Shown: piece by piece, positions 40,398-50,237 of the stretch
Layout of the letters: each line of letters begins with the position of its first letter
How positions within the stretch are numbered: position 1 is the stretch's first letter
Assembly: GCA_021298085.1 (NCBI GenBank)
Contig: JAJTDE010000002.1
Location: 1-64,000 of the forward strand
DNA from: Rubrivivax sp.
GTDB lineage: Bacteria; Pseudomonadota; Gammaproteobacteria; Burkholderiales; Burkholderiaceae_C
Reading direction: 5' to 3'
Length of the DNA: 64,000 nt
Position numbers and translations under genes: made by a program
Notes under the pieces: generated by a model
What the model saw: the letters and a program-made list of their open reading frames with translations, nothing else
Databases searched by the model: none
What the model was told of the DNA's origin: nothing

Positions 40398-41960
40398 TCA
40401 GCGCATCACCACGGCCCGGCTGGCGCTGGGACCAGAGGGCTTCAGCGGCATGTCGGTCGCCGTGGTGGGCACGGGTTGCTTGCCCAGCCTGACCATCACC
40501 ACCAACGTGGCCGCCAGCGCGGTGTAGACCAGGGGAACCGACAGGTAGTTGGAGATGGCCACGAGCAGCACCATCGAGCCAATCAGGCCGAGCGACGCGG
40601 CGCCCGTCATCAGGAACATCTCGCGGTCTTTCTTGCGGCTGCGCCAACACAGTGCCAATCCATGGCCCAGCGCACTGAGGAGGAAGGTCAGGAACAGGCC
40701 CAGCCCGATCAGTCCGAAGGTCATGGCCATCTCGGCATAGACATTGACCAGGTCGATGATGCCCTGGCCCTGGCGAAGGTGCTCCAGGTTCTCCAGCACG
40801 TGCACATCGCCGAACAGTGGCTTCTGCTGAACCATCATGATGGCGGTTTCGAGGATCTGCTCCCGGTAATCAATGGTCTCCGAGTCAGTCTTGCCGATGA
40901 ACGGCAGCAGGTTGATGAATTTTTCCGACCACGGTGAGGCCAGGGCTGCGGCGGAGCCGATCGCGGCTGTGGTGGTCACCAGCGCGTAGAAGCGGATGGC
41001 GCGGCCGGTGAACAGGCCCATCAGCAGCACCACCAGTGCCGCGGCCAGCCAGGGGCTGCGGGACACCGTGGAATACATCGCCAGGCTGAGCAGTGCCCAG
41101 ACCACCACCAGCCGGAAGCGCTTGAACTGCACGCGGAACAGCGTCAGCAGGCCGAAACACACCACCAGGTAATGGCCCCAGACGAGCGGGTGCCCGGAAG
41201 ACACCGTGGCGCGCAAGGAGGCGTCTCTGAATACGTACAGCGACAGGAAGTGGTTCGGCACGCCCCACCATTCGGCGGCTGTCCCCCACAGCAGCCAGCC
41301 CTTGAAGTGTTCAAAGAGCGAGATGGGGGCCAGGAAAATGGCAGTCACCAGCAACGCGGCCAGGGCGTCCTTCACATCGGCTCGGGTCTTCAGCCAGCGC
41401 GTGACCACGAAGTACGGCAGCAGCAGATCGAGTGACATGTGCAGACCGCGCCGCATGATCTGCGTGATGCTCTCGTGCGGGAAGTACAGCAGCAGCAGGT
41501 AGACCACATACATGACCACGGCGATGTCTGGCAGACGCGGCCCTGCGGGAGGCTGGGCCCCCTTGGGCTTGGGCGTCGTGAACAGCCGCCAGGCCAGCGG
41601 CAGCAGGATGGTGAGCGACAGCAGGCGGAAGTTGTTGATCGAAAACAGGGCGTTGATGGGGCCGAAGCCTTCGAGGTCGCGCGAGATGGGCGGCACTGCC
41701 AGCAGGCACATCAGGTACAGGCCGATGGGCTGAGGGTCCCGGCGCTGGGCCCACAGGTACAGCGCGCCCAGCATCACCATTGCCAGATAGAAGCTCGGGA
41801 TGCCGAAGCTGATCAGGGTGGCGGCCAGCCATACCGTGCGGCGGCGCTCGAACGACTCATAGAGCTCCGTGCCCTTCAACAGCCAGCGCATGACCAGCAT
41901 CGTGGTCATGGCCAGCACGATCAGGACAATCAGCGCGCGCAGGTGAGGGGAGGACAACAT
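40398..41960 (-). CDS. O-antigen ligase/polymerase-like multi-TM protein (Wzy_C-type)
   Basis: 520 aa, about 12 TM; YSTVSRSPWLAAALVVLLMGL and periplasmic-loop layout typical of the family. Confidence 0.8.
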   Translation of the reverse strand: MLSSPHLRALIVLIVLAMTTMLVMRWLLKGTELYESFERRRTVWLAATLISFGIPSFYLAMVMLGALYLWAQRRDPQPIGLYLMCLLAVPPISRDLEGFGPINALFSINNFRLLSLTILLPLAWRLFTTPKPKGAQPPAGPRLPDIAVVMYVVYLLLLYFPHESITQIMRRGLHMSLDLLLPYFVVTRWLKTRADVKDALAALLVTAIFLAPISLFEHFKGWLLWGTAAEWWGVPNHFLSLYVFRDASLRATVSSGHPLVWGHYLVVCFGLLTLFRVQFKRFRLVVVWALLSLAMYSTVSRSPWLAAALVVLLMGLFTGRAIRFYALVTTTAAIGSAAALASPWSEKFINLLPFIGKTDSETIDYREQILETAIMMVQQKPLFGDVHVLENLEHLRQGQGIIDLVNVYAEMAMTFGLIGLGLFLTFLLSALGHGLALCWRSRKKDREMFLMTGAASLGLIGSMVLLVAISNYLSVPLVYTALAATLVVMVRLGKQPVPTTATDMPLKPSGPSASRAVVMR

Positions 41961-42119
41961 GGATCAGCTTGGTCGCCAAGGCACGGGACATACAGCCGGA
42001 GATCGGCCGCTGCAGCAGGCCTGTCCGGCTGGGGAAATCGGCCATGACAGAGTATCCCCCAGTGGGTGGACCGGCTCTACACTGGGGCCCCCTTGATGGA
42101 GGTCTGGCCGCGCAGTCTC

Positions 42120-43049
42120 CTAGGGATGTGGACAGGCCAGCAGGCCTGCGCAGAGCAACACACCCTGGATCAGCCCGAGCCGTGCCGTCGCGCCCAGTTC
42201 GCCATTGAGCCAGGCGCCGGGTTCACGGCTGCGCAACGCGCGCACCCGCTGCCAAGCCAGGGGCAGGCTCAGGCAGGCCAACGCGACCCCGGGTTGGGAG
42301 AACAGCGCCAGGCAGACCACCAGGGCGCAGGGGCCCATCAGCAGCCACGCATGCAACTGACGCGTGCGCCGCAGCCCCAGGTGCCACACCAGGGTTCTGC
42401 GTCCGGCCCGTGTGTCGCTGTCCAGGTCTCGCAGGTTGTTCAGCAGCAGCACGGCCGCCGCAGGAAGGCCCACGATGGCACCGGCCAGCCACGCGGCGGC
42501 GGTGGTGTGGCCCGCCTGCAGCCAGTGGCTGCCAGCCACCGCCACCCCGCCGAAGAACACGAGCACAAAGGCTTCGCCCAGCGGACCATGTGAGACCGGC
42601 CTGGGCCCACCGGAGTACCACCAGCCTGCAGCCAGTGAGGCCAGTCCGATCCCCATCACCACCCAACCCCCGATCCACACCAGGGCCGCGCCGAACAGCA
42701 GTGCGGCCGTGGCACACAGCCGGGCCGCCCACAGGACGGCCCTGGCACTGGCCCAGCCTGACGCCGTCACGCGCGCTGGCCCGAGGCGGTCGGGACCGTC
42801 AGTACCTCGTACGCCATCCATCGCGTCGTTGTGCAGGTTGGTCGCAACCTGGATGAGCAGCGCGCAGAGCACGGCCAGGGTCAAGGGCACCGTCAGCAGC
42901 GGGTGTCCTTCGGCGACTGCCAGTGCCGTGCCGACGGCGACCGGTGTCACCGACAGGCTCAGTGTCTTGGGTCGGATGGCCAGCCAGGCGACGTGCCAGC
43001 GCCCTGGCGGCTGCGCGGTGCCCTCATCGCCAGGCTCAGCGGCCGCCAC
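42120..43049 (-). CDS. MenA/UbiA-family prenyltransferase (1,4-dihydroxy-2-naphthoate polyprenyltransferase-like)
   Basis: AIRPKTLSLSVTPVAVGTALA; LIQVATNLHNDAMDGVRGTDGPDRLGPARVTASG; LLLNNLRDLDSDTRAGRRTLVWHLG. GTG start 43049 proposed (overlaps upstream stop). Confidence 0.82.
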   Translation of the reverse strand: MAAAEPGDEGTAQPPGRWHVAWLAIRPKTLSLSVTPVAVGTALAVAEGHPLLTVPLTLAVLCALLIQVATNLHNDAMDGVRGTDGPDRLGPARVTASGWASARAVLWAARLCATAALLFGAALVWIGGWVVMGIGLASLAAGWWYSGGPRPVSHGPLGEAFVLVFFGGVAVAGSHWLQAGHTTAAAWLAGAIVGLPAAAVLLLNNLRDLDSDTRAGRRTLVWHLGLRRTRQLHAWLLMGPCALVVCLALFSQPGVALACLSLPLAWQRVRALRSREPGAWLNGELGATARLGLIQGVLLCAGLLACPHP

Positions 43050-44061
43050 GGCGCAGGGCCTGCAGGTCAGAGGCCAACATGCGGCGGTGGTATTCCCGGG
43101 GCAGGCTGTCGCTGCGGCCGGCCGCACCCAGCCCCAGCCACTTGCGTGGCAGGAACAACGCACGTCCGGCGAGGCTGCACAGGTCAGCCAGCACCAGGCC
43201 GGCCCAGCCATGGTGGTTGACGAGGTAACGGCGGCGGGAGTCGTACCAGTAGGCTGGCCGGGGCCGGCGGGTGTCCTGGATGCCGGTGGACGAGCCCTCG
43301 TGGTGCACGATGCCAGGGGCGTTGGCCACGACGACCTGCCAGCCAAGGGTGTGCGCGCGCCGGCAGTAGTCCACCTCTTCGAAGTACAGAAAGTAGCCTT
43401 CGTCCATCTCTGGCAGCTCGGCCAGCAGGTCGCGGTGGATCAGGAAGAAGGCGCCAGAGACCCACTGGCAGACAAAGGGCTCACCGGGCTGGCCTTGTGA
43501 TGGCGCAAACTGGGCCGAGGGGGTCACATCCAGCTGCGGCCAGTGGCGTTGCAGCACGGCCAGCTTGGCCTGGCTCAGCAGCTCAGAGGCTGGGCTCGGC
43601 CAATGGTGGGCCGAACCCTCGCGTTCACCGTTGCTGCCATAGACCGGCACGCCGACGATGCCGGTGCGGGGCCGTTGTACCAGCGTCTTCAGGGCTGCCG
43701 AGAGGCATCCCTCCTTCAGCTGGGCATCCGGATTGAGCAGCAGCACGTGCGCGTTGCCCATCAAGCCGCGTTCGCGCAGCCAGCGCAGTCCTTGGTTGTT
43801 GCCATAGGCAAAGCCGCCATTTCGCGGCTGCGGCACCACGTGAACAGTGTCGGGCCACCCCTGGGCCAGCGCCGCAGCACGCAATGCCTCGACCGAGCCA
43901 TCACCCGAGCGGTTGTCGATCACCAGCACCTGGGCACTCGCGCCCAGGTTGTCGCGCTGGGCGAGCACCGAGCCCACCGCCTGCGCCGCCAGTGCGGCTG
44001 TGCGGTAGTTGACGATCAGCACATGGGTGCAGGGGGTGTCAGTCACGGGGCCGGCTGTCAC
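43036..44061 (-). CDS. Glycosyltransferase family 2 (rhamnosyltransferase-like)
   Basis: THVLIVNYRTAALAAQAVGSVLAQ; VLVIDNRSGDGSVEALR; LLLNPDAQL; SGAFFLIHRDLLAELPEMDEGYFLYFEEVDYCRRAHTLGW. GTG start (44061 or 44046); the track start 44511 is too long. Confidence 0.9.
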   Translation of the reverse strand: MTAGPVTDTPCTHVLIVNYRTAALAAQAVGSVLAQRDNLGASAQVLVIDNRSGDGSVEALRAAALAQGWPDTVHVVPQPRNGGFAYGNNQGLRWLRERGLMGNAHVLLLNPDAQLKEGCLSAALKTLVQRPRTGIVGVPVYGSNGEREGSAHHWPSPASELLSQAKLAVLQRHWPQLDVTPSAQFAPSQGQPGEPFVCQWVSGAFFLIHRDLLAELPEMDEGYFLYFEEVDYCRRAHTLGWQVVVANAPGIVHHEGSSTGIQDTRRPRPAYWYDSRRRYLVNHHGWAGLVLADLCSLAGRALFLPRKWLGLGAAGRSDSLPREYHRRMLASDLQALRRGGR

Positions 44062-45068
44062 TTGTACTCGATCAGACGGGAACGCTGCCCCATGAAACGG
44101 TGCCACCGGTAGCGCAGAACACCCTTGAACTCGGCAAACCGCGCGATGACCACAAACACCGAATACAGCCAGCGCAGATTCCAGGGGTCCTGCCCCGAGG
44201 GCCTGAACGACAACCTCAGTGCCTGTAAAGGGTAGATCAGCAGCAGTGCCAGGGCCTTCCAGCCCAATGAGAGTGCCGCGGCTACTGTGAGTGCGGGTAC
44301 CACGCCGCCCCACAACCAGGCACGCCGTACGTTCGCGCGACAGTGGTGGAAAGGCGGCCCGCCGTGCATCGCATAACCCTCCGCAAACGCGTGGCCGGAG
44401 CGCTCGACGCGCCGCCACCACTGCGAAAAGCGTGTCATGCCGGCATCGTGCAGGCACATGGGAACGGCAAGCCGCCAGATCTTCCAGCCCTTGGCTCGCA
44501 ATCGGAGGCACAGTTCCGGCTCTTCGCCGGCGATCAGAGCGGCGTCAAAGCCCTCCACGGCCCGAAACGCATCCACCCGCATCAGCACGATCCCGCCGCA
44601 TCCCTCGACCTCACCAAAACGGCCTTGTGCGTCCCAGTCGTACTGGCAGAGTTGGTTGTAGATGGATGCCTCGGGGTGGCGTTCGAAGACACGCCCTGCG
44701 ACGGCCGCCACCTGGGGGTTCGCATCCAGAAACCTGCGCGCCTGATCCAGCCAGCCGGGAAGGATCTCGCAGTCGCCGTCGATGAAGTGCACATACCGCA
44801 GGTTCGGACACCGTTCGGTCAAGGCGGCAAAGCCGGCGTTGCGCGAACGTGCTGCCGTGAAGGGGATGCTCATGTCGAGCGCCACGGGTTCGGCGCCGAT
44901 CCCGCGGGCAAAGGCCACCGAACCGTCGGTGGAGCCGGAATCCACATAGGCGATGGGCCCGCCGCCATGCGCCTGCAGCGCCCGCAGGCAGGTCACCAGC
45001 CGCTGACCTTCGTTGCGGCCTATCGCCACCCAGCCTACTGCATCTGACTCACTCACCGAAAGAGGCAC
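44058..45068 (-). CDS. Glycosyltransferase family 2
   Basis: GWVAIGRNEGQRLVTCLRAL; IAYVDSGSTDGSVAFARG; YVHFIDGDCEILPGWLDQA. Confidence 0.92.
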   Translation of the reverse strand: MPLSVSESDAVGWVAIGRNEGQRLVTCLRALQAHGGGPIAYVDSGSTDGSVAFARGIGAEPVALDMSIPFTAARSRNAGFAALTERCPNLRYVHFIDGDCEILPGWLDQARRFLDANPQVAAVAGRVFERHPEASIYNQLCQYDWDAQGRFGEVEGCGGIVLMRVDAFRAVEGFDAALIAGEEPELCLRLRAKGWKIWRLAVPMCLHDAGMTRFSQWWRRVERSGHAFAEGYAMHGGPPFHHCRANVRRAWLWGGVVPALTVAAALSLGWKALALLLIYPLQALRLSFRPSGQDPWNLRWLYSVFVVIARFAEFKGVLRYRWHRFMGQRSRLIEYK

Positions 45069-45118
45069 ACGCCCACCTGCAAGACAACCACGTGGTCAGT
45101 ATCGCCCATGCCCCGGGA

Positions 45119-46723
45119 TCAGCGGCTGAACAGGTGGCGGTGTGTGTCGCGCAGCACGTTTTTCTGGACCTTGCCCATCGCATTGCGCGGCAAGTCGGCC
45201 ACCACCAGCACCCGCTTGGGAACCTTGAAGTTGGCAATCTGGCCCTTGAGGGCTTCCACGGCCGCCTGTGGCTCCAGCGAAACCCCTGGCTTGGCCACCA
45301 ATACTGCGACCACCGCTTCGCCGAAGTCGGGGTGCGGCACGCCGATCACGGCACTTTCAGCCACCCCGGGCCACTCGTTCAGGTAGCCCTCCACCTCCGC
45401 CGGGTAGACGTTGTAGCCGCCGGAGATGATCAAGTCCTTGCTGCGGCCGACGATGGTGACCCGTCCGGTTTCGTCGATCTTGCCGACGTCGCCGGTCTTG
45501 AAGAACAGGTCGGTGGTGAATTCCTCGGCCGTCTTTTCGGGCATGCGCCAGTAGCCCTTGAAGACATTGGGCCCCTTGACCTCGATACCGCCGATCTCGC
45601 CGGCACGCATCGGGTCGCCCTTCTCGTCGCGGATGCGCACCTGGATGCCGGGCAGCGCAAAGCCGACGGTCCCGCCGACCCGTTCACCGCCGGCCGCGAA
45701 GTAGGGGTTGGAGGTGATCATCGTGGTTTCGCTCATGCCATAGCGCTCCAGGATGGTGTGGCCGGTGCGCTCGCGCCACGCGTCGTGGGTTTCTTTGAGC
45801 AGCGGGGCCGAGCCGCTGATGAACAGCCGCATGCCAGCAGCCGACGCAGGGTTGAGCGAGGCATCGGCCAGCATGCGGGTGTACAACGTGGGCACACCCA
45901 TGAAGACGGTCGCGTCCTGGAGCCGGGCGATGGTTGCCTTGGCATCAAACCGGTTGAACCAGATCATCCGGCTGCCGTTGAGCAGTGCGCCGTGGCTGGC
46001 CACGAACAGGCCGTGCACATGGAAGATGGGCAGGGCGTGGATGAGTACATCACCGCCGTCGGCCGCGCTTCGCCAGCCCCAGTACGCTTTCAGAGTGAGC
46101 GCGTTGCTCAGCAGGTTGCCGTGCGACAGCATCGCGCCCTTGCTGCGCCCGGTGGTGCCGCTGGTGTAGAGGATGGCGGCGAGGTCGTCGGCGTGGCGGT
46201 GCACCGGCGTGTGCTGGTCGCTGTGGGCGGCAGCACGCTCGAGCAGGCTGCCATCGATGGTGTCGCCCAGGGTGAACACATGCCCCGTGCCGGCCTTGAA
46301 GGCGATCGTGCTGAGCTTGGCAAACTGGCCCGGCGTGCAGACGAAGACTGCAGGCTCTGCGTTGCCGATGAAGTACTCGACTTCACCCGCCTGATAGGCC
46401 GTGTTGAGCGGCAGGAAGACATGCCCGCTGCGCAGCACAGCCAGGTACAGCATCAGGGCTTCGACACTCTTGTCGACCTGAACCGCCACCCGCGAGGCAG
46501 GAGGGAGGTCCAGCGAAGCCAGCAGATTGGCCATCATCGCCGAGGCACGGTCAAGGTCGCGCCAGGTGTAGTGGCGCGGCGCGCCAGGACCGTCGGCGGT
46601 TTCGATGGCCGTGGTGTCCAGGTCGACCGGAAATGCGTTGCGCAACGCAACAAAGAGGTTGTCGTTCAAGGGTCGTCTCTCGATGGCGGATAGGCGGCCA
46701 CTCATGCACGAGGCCGGCACCAC
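45119..46723 (-). CDS. AMP-dependent synthetase, malonyl-CoA synthetase (MatB)-like
   Basis: AAILYTSGTTGRSKGAMLSHGNL; ERYGMSETTMITSNPY; FFKTGDVGKIDETGRVTIVGRSKDLIISGGYNVYPAEVE. Start approximate. Confidence 0.85.
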   Translation of the reverse strand: MVPASCMSGRLSAIERRPLNDNLFVALRNAFPVDLDTTAIETADGPGAPRHYTWRDLDRASAMMANLLASLDLPPASRVAVQVDKSVEALMLYLAVLRSGHVFLPLNTAYQAGEVEYFIGNAEPAVFVCTPGQFAKLSTIAFKAGTGHVFTLGDTIDGSLLERAAAHSDQHTPVHRHADDLAAILYTSGTTGRSKGAMLSHGNLLSNALTLKAYWGWRSAADGGDVLIHALPIFHVHGLFVASHGALLNGSRMIWFNRFDAKATIARLQDATVFMGVPTLYTRMLADASLNPASAAGMRLFISGSAPLLKETHDAWRERTGHTILERYGMSETTMITSNPYFAAGGERVGGTVGFALPGIQVRIRDEKGDPMRAGEIGGIEVKGPNVFKGYWRMPEKTAEEFTTDLFFKTGDVGKIDETGRVTIVGRSKDLIISGGYNVYPAEVEGYLNEWPGVAESAVIGVPHPDFGEAVVAVLVAKPGVSLEPQAAVEALKGQIANFKVPKRVLVVADLPRNAMGKVQKNVLRDTHRHLFSR

Positions 46724-46777
46724 CGTGTAGCGGCGCCCAGCCCCGACAGTGTGCCGCGGCGCAGAGGGTTGTGCTGC

Positions 46778-47809
46778 TCAGTCGAGCTTGGCGCCCGAGC
46801 TCTTCACCACCTCGGCCCAGCGCTTGACTTCGGCGCTCACAAAGCGCCCGAAATCGTCGCCCCACAGGTTGGGCATGTCGGTACCCAGGCCCGTCCAGGT
46901 GGCTTTCAGGTCGTCCTGGGCGAGGGTCTTGCGCATGGCGTCCTGCATGGCGGCGACGGCTTCGCGGGGCGTTCCCTTGGGTGCCCAGATACCGTACCAG
47001 GTGGACACCTGGTAGGTGGGTACGCCGCCCTCGCGGGAGCTGGGTACGTCGGGGAAACCGGGTGCGCGCTTGTCGCTGGCCACGGCGATGGCCCGGATGC
47101 GCCCACCCTTGATGTGCGCCGCGCTCGAGCCCAGCCCGTCAAACATCATGTCGACCTGACCGGCGATCAGGTCCTGCAACGCAGGCCCGGCCCCGCGGTA
47201 GGGGATGTGCGTGATGAAGGTCTTGGTCTGGAGCTTGAAGAGTTCGCCCGCCAGGTGGTGCGAGGTGCCGTTGCCGGCGGAGCCGTAGTTCAGGCGGCCT
47301 GGGTTCTTGCGGATGAATTCCAGCAACTGTGGCAGCGTGGTGGCCTGCACCTTCTGTGGGTTCACCACAATCACCTGCGGCACGCTGGAGACCAACCCCA
47401 CCGGGACAAAGTCAGTCTCGATGTTGTAGTCGAGCTTGGGGTACATGGACGGCGCAATGGCGTGGTGCACGGCGCCCATGAAGAAGTTGTAGCCGTCGGG
47501 GGCCGCCTTGGCAGCCAACCCGGCGCCCAGGGTGCCACCCGCGCCGCCCTTGTTGTCGATCACAAACTGCCGGCCCAGGTTGCGGGTCATGGCCGCAAAC
47601 AGCGGGCGGGCAAAGGCGTCGGTGCCGCCGCCCGGGGGGAAGGGCACGACGATGTTGACGGGCTTGGATGGCCAGGCGCTTGCCTGGGCCCAGGCGCCGG
47701 TGCTGGCGGCCAGACCGAGCGACGCGCCAGCGCCCAGTACGGTGCGTCGGCGGATCGCAAGGGGGGAGTCGGGGGCGGTGGCAGGGGTGTGCCGAATCGG
47801 TTGCGTCAA
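46778..47809 (-). CDS. Bug/TctC family tripartite tricarboxylate receptor protein
   Basis: WPSKPVNIVVPFPPGGGTDAFARPL; GAAGGTLGAG-type segment; signal peptide at N-terminus. Confidence 0.93.
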   Translation of the reverse strand: MTQPIRHTPATAPDSPLAIRRRTVLGAGASLGLAASTGAWAQASAWPSKPVNIVVPFPPGGGTDAFARPLFAAMTRNLGRQFVIDNKGGAGGTLGAGLAAKAAPDGYNFFMGAVHHAIAPSMYPKLDYNIETDFVPVGLVSSVPQVIVVNPQKVQATTLPQLLEFIRKNPGRLNYGSAGNGTSHHLAGELFKLQTKTFITHIPYRGAGPALQDLIAGQVDMMFDGLGSSAAHIKGGRIRAIAVASDKRAPGFPDVPSSREGGVPTYQVSTWYGIWAPKGTPREAVAAMQDAMRKTLAQDDLKATWTGLGTDMPNLWGDDFGRFVSAEVKRWAEVVKSSGAKLD

Positions 47810-47913
47810 GGTCTTCTCCGCGGTCTTGGTCTGAATGCCCCCGGTTCTACCTCAGCCCGCTTGTCCCGCGGGAGCGGGCAACCTCTGGTTGAACCCGCCT
47901 TTCAGCGCTGGCC

Positions 47914-48447
47914 TCAGGGCAGCAGGACCAGCCGAAGCTCCACACGCCGTGCCTCGGCGGCAGGGCCGTCGGCGGCGGTCTGCTCGGGCTTGCGCAGCAC
48001 GATGCGTTCTGCGGCGACGCCGCGGGCGATCAAGGCGTCGCGCACAGCCTTGGCGCGGTTCTTGGCCAGTTCGGCATTGATGGCGGGGTCGCCTGTGGGG
48101 TCATGGAAGCCCGACAGCATCAGCTTGCGGTCGCGGTCGGCCGTCACCGCGGCCAGCGCGTCGGCCAGGGGCTGGGCCACATCGGCCGGCAATTCAGCCT
48201 TGCCGGTGTCAAAGTACACCTTACCGATGATGTCGCCTGACAGCGGTACATCCAGCAGTGCATCCGCCACGGCCGGTGCGGCGGGCATGGCTGATGGCGC
48301 CGCAACCGCTGCCGGCTTGGCCGCGGGCTTGGGTGCCTGAATGCTGCGCCAAGCCAGGCCGAAGATCAGCCCGAACAGCAGCATCGCCACCACACCGAGC
48401 GCCACCCACACGCCGATGCGTGCGCCTTCGTCCTGGTCATCCAACAT
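47914..48447 (-). CDS. N-terminally TM-anchored OmpA-C-like protein
   Basis: One N-terminal TM, Ala/Pro linker, then VYFDTGKAELP...LMLSGFHDPTGDPAINAELAKNRAKAVRDALIARGV. Confidence 0.85.
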   Translation of the reverse strand: MLDDQDEGARIGVWVALGVVAMLLFGLIFGLAWRSIQAPKPAAKPAAVAAPSAMPAAPAVADALLDVPLSGDIIGKVYFDTGKAELPADVAQPLADALAAVTADRDRKLMLSGFHDPTGDPAINAELAKNRAKAVRDALIARGVAAERIVLRKPEQTAADGPAAEARRVELRLVLLP

Positions 48448-48553
48448 GTCTCGTCCTTTTCAAACGTTCTGAAGCTGGTGCCGGGAGGCCTGAACCCGCA
48501 TCCCGGCAAAGCCCGCTATTCTGCCCGGCCTGGGGGTTGATACATTCGACAGC

Positions 48554-50164
48554 ATGCAGATGACGGCTCCACCCGCGCCTGACCTCGCGTCACCCGATGG
48601 TGAGCGGACGCCGGGTTGTGCCATGCCGGCCTGTCCCGCCCATGACCGCTCCGCTGCCGCTGTAGCCCCTGTGCAACGGGTGCTGGCCGGTTTCCCGGGG
48701 GATGCCCAGGGGCTGCTGAAGCTGGCCGCCGACAGCATGTTCGATGCGTTTGCCCAGGCTGCGATGGGCATGCTGGTGGTGGACCGCGAGCACCGCATCG
48801 TCTGGGTCAGTGAGGGCTACAAGAACTTTCTGCCGGCCCTGGGCTTTGATGACGCAGCCCAGTTTGTCGGCCGGCGGGTCGAGGAAGTGGTGCCAAATAC
48901 GCTGATGGCCCAGGTCATCGAAACCGGCCGGCCCATCCTGGTGGACCTTCTGACCAACCAGGCGGGCACCTTTCTTGTCAGCCGCCTGCCCTTGCGGGAC
49001 CCTTCGGGCCATGTGATCGGCGCACTCGGGCTGGTGCTGCTGGATCACCCGGAATCCACCATGCAGCCGCTGATCACGCAGTTCAGCCGCCTGCAGGCCC
49101 AGCTGGACCAGGCGCGACAGCAACTGGCGGCCCAGCGTCGGCCCAAGTACAGCATCGCCAGTTTCATCGGCAGCAGCTCGGCGGCGCTGGAGGTCAAGCG
49201 CCAGGCCCGGCGCGTGGCCGCTGCCGATGCCACGGTGCTCCTGCTGGGCGAGACAGGCACCGGCAAGGAAGTGCTGGCCCAGGCCATCCACGCCGCCAGC
49301 GCCCGCTCGGCCCGACCCTTCATCGCGCTGAACGTGGCGGCGGTTCCGGAGAACCTGCTGGAAGCCGAGTGTTTTGGTGTCGCGCCGGGCGCCTATACCG
49401 GCGCCGACCGCCGGGGCCGCGAGGGCAAGTTCAAGCTGGCCGACGGCAGCACCCTGTTTCTGGATGAGATCGGTGACCTGCCCCTGTCCTTGCAGTCCAA
49501 GCTGCTGCGCGTCCTGCAGGAACAGGAAGTGGAGCCCATCGGCTCCAACCGGCTTGAACGCATCAATGTGCGGGTCATCGCGGCGACCAGCCGAGACCTT
49601 CCGGCGATGTTGGCCGACGGCCGCTTCCGGGCCGACCTGTACTACCGGCTGAATGTCCTGCCCATCCATGTGCCACCGCTGCGTGAGCGCCTGGACGACA
49701 TCGAAGCGCTCGCCGAGACGCTGCTGGAAGACATCGCGCGCCGCAGCGGCTTGGCGACGCGTGCGCTGGCGCCCGATGGGTTGGAGCGGCTGATGTCCCA
49801 CGATTGGCCGGGCAATATCCGTGAGCTGCGCAACACCCTGGAGCAGGCGGCGCTGATGACCGACGATCTGCTGCTACATGCCTTTCATTTCGAGCGTTTG
49901 CCGTCCAAGCTGGCCGCGGGTGCGGTTCCGCCGGGTTTGGGGCCGCCACTGCCTACCGCGGTGCCCGCATCGCCCCCGATGCCGGCCGCTGAACGCCCTC
50001 TGCACGAGCAGGTGGCCGAACTGGAGCAGGGCGCCATGGCCCGCGCCTTGCAGGCCAGCCATGGCAACCGGGCGGCCGCCGCTCGCCTGCTGGGCTTGTC
50101 GCGGGCTGCGTTCTATGACCGTCTGGAGCGGTATCCCGCCCTGCAGGCCATGAACAAGGGCTGA
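48554..50164 (+). CDS. Sigma54-dependent transcriptional activator (PAS-AAA+-Fis HTH)
   Basis: [21 protein letters not shown] Walker [33 protein letters not shown] (GAFTGA-like); Fis [35 protein letters not shown]. Confidence 0.94.
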   Translation: MQMTAPPAPDLASPDGERTPGCAMPACPAHDRSAAAVAPVQRVLAGFPGDAQGLLKLAADSMFDAFAQAAMGMLVVDREHRIVWVSEGYKNFLPALGFDDAAQFVGRRVEEVVPNTLMAQVIETGRPILVDLLTNQAGTFLVSRLPLRDPSGHVIGALGLVLLDHPESTMQPLITQFSRLQAQLDQARQQLAAQRRPKYSIASFIGSSSAALEVKRQARRVAAADATVLLLGETGTGKEVLAQAIHAASARSARPFIALNVAAVPENLLEAECFGVAPGAYTGADRRGREGKFKLADGSTLFLDEIGDLPLSLQSKLLRVLQEQEVEPIGSNRLERINVRVIAATSRDLPAMLADGRFRADLYYRLNVLPIHVPPLRERLDDIEALAETLLEDIARRSGLATRALAPDGLERLMSHDWPGNIRELRNTLEQAALMTDDLLLHAFHFERLPSKLAAGAVPPGLGPPLPTAVPASPPMPAAERPLHEQVAELEQGAMARALQASHGNRAAAARLLGLSRAAFYDRLERYPALQAMNKG

Positions 50165-50168
50165 GACA

Positions 50169-50184
50169 CTGCGCCATGGCGCAG
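50169..50184. repeat. Perfect 16-bp palindrome CTGCGCCATGGCGCAG
   Basis: Exact self-reverse-complement just after the sigma54 activator stop codon. Confidence 0.9.
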
Positions 50185-50237
50185 GCAGTCTGTTGGCCAC
50201 CACGGTAGACCCATCAACCCACCGAAAGCCCGTTGAC

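Noticed and set aside
47855-47879. GCCCGCT...TCCCGCGGGA...AGCGGGC hairpin between the OmpA-like and Bug genes
   Set aside because: Strong stem but no T-tract in either direction; cannot be called a terminator or operator without data.
45092-48340. Long + strand ORFs (45092..46693 and 46751..48340)
   Set aside because: Shadow ORFs opposite the well-supported AMP-synthetase, Bug-receptor and OmpA-like genes.
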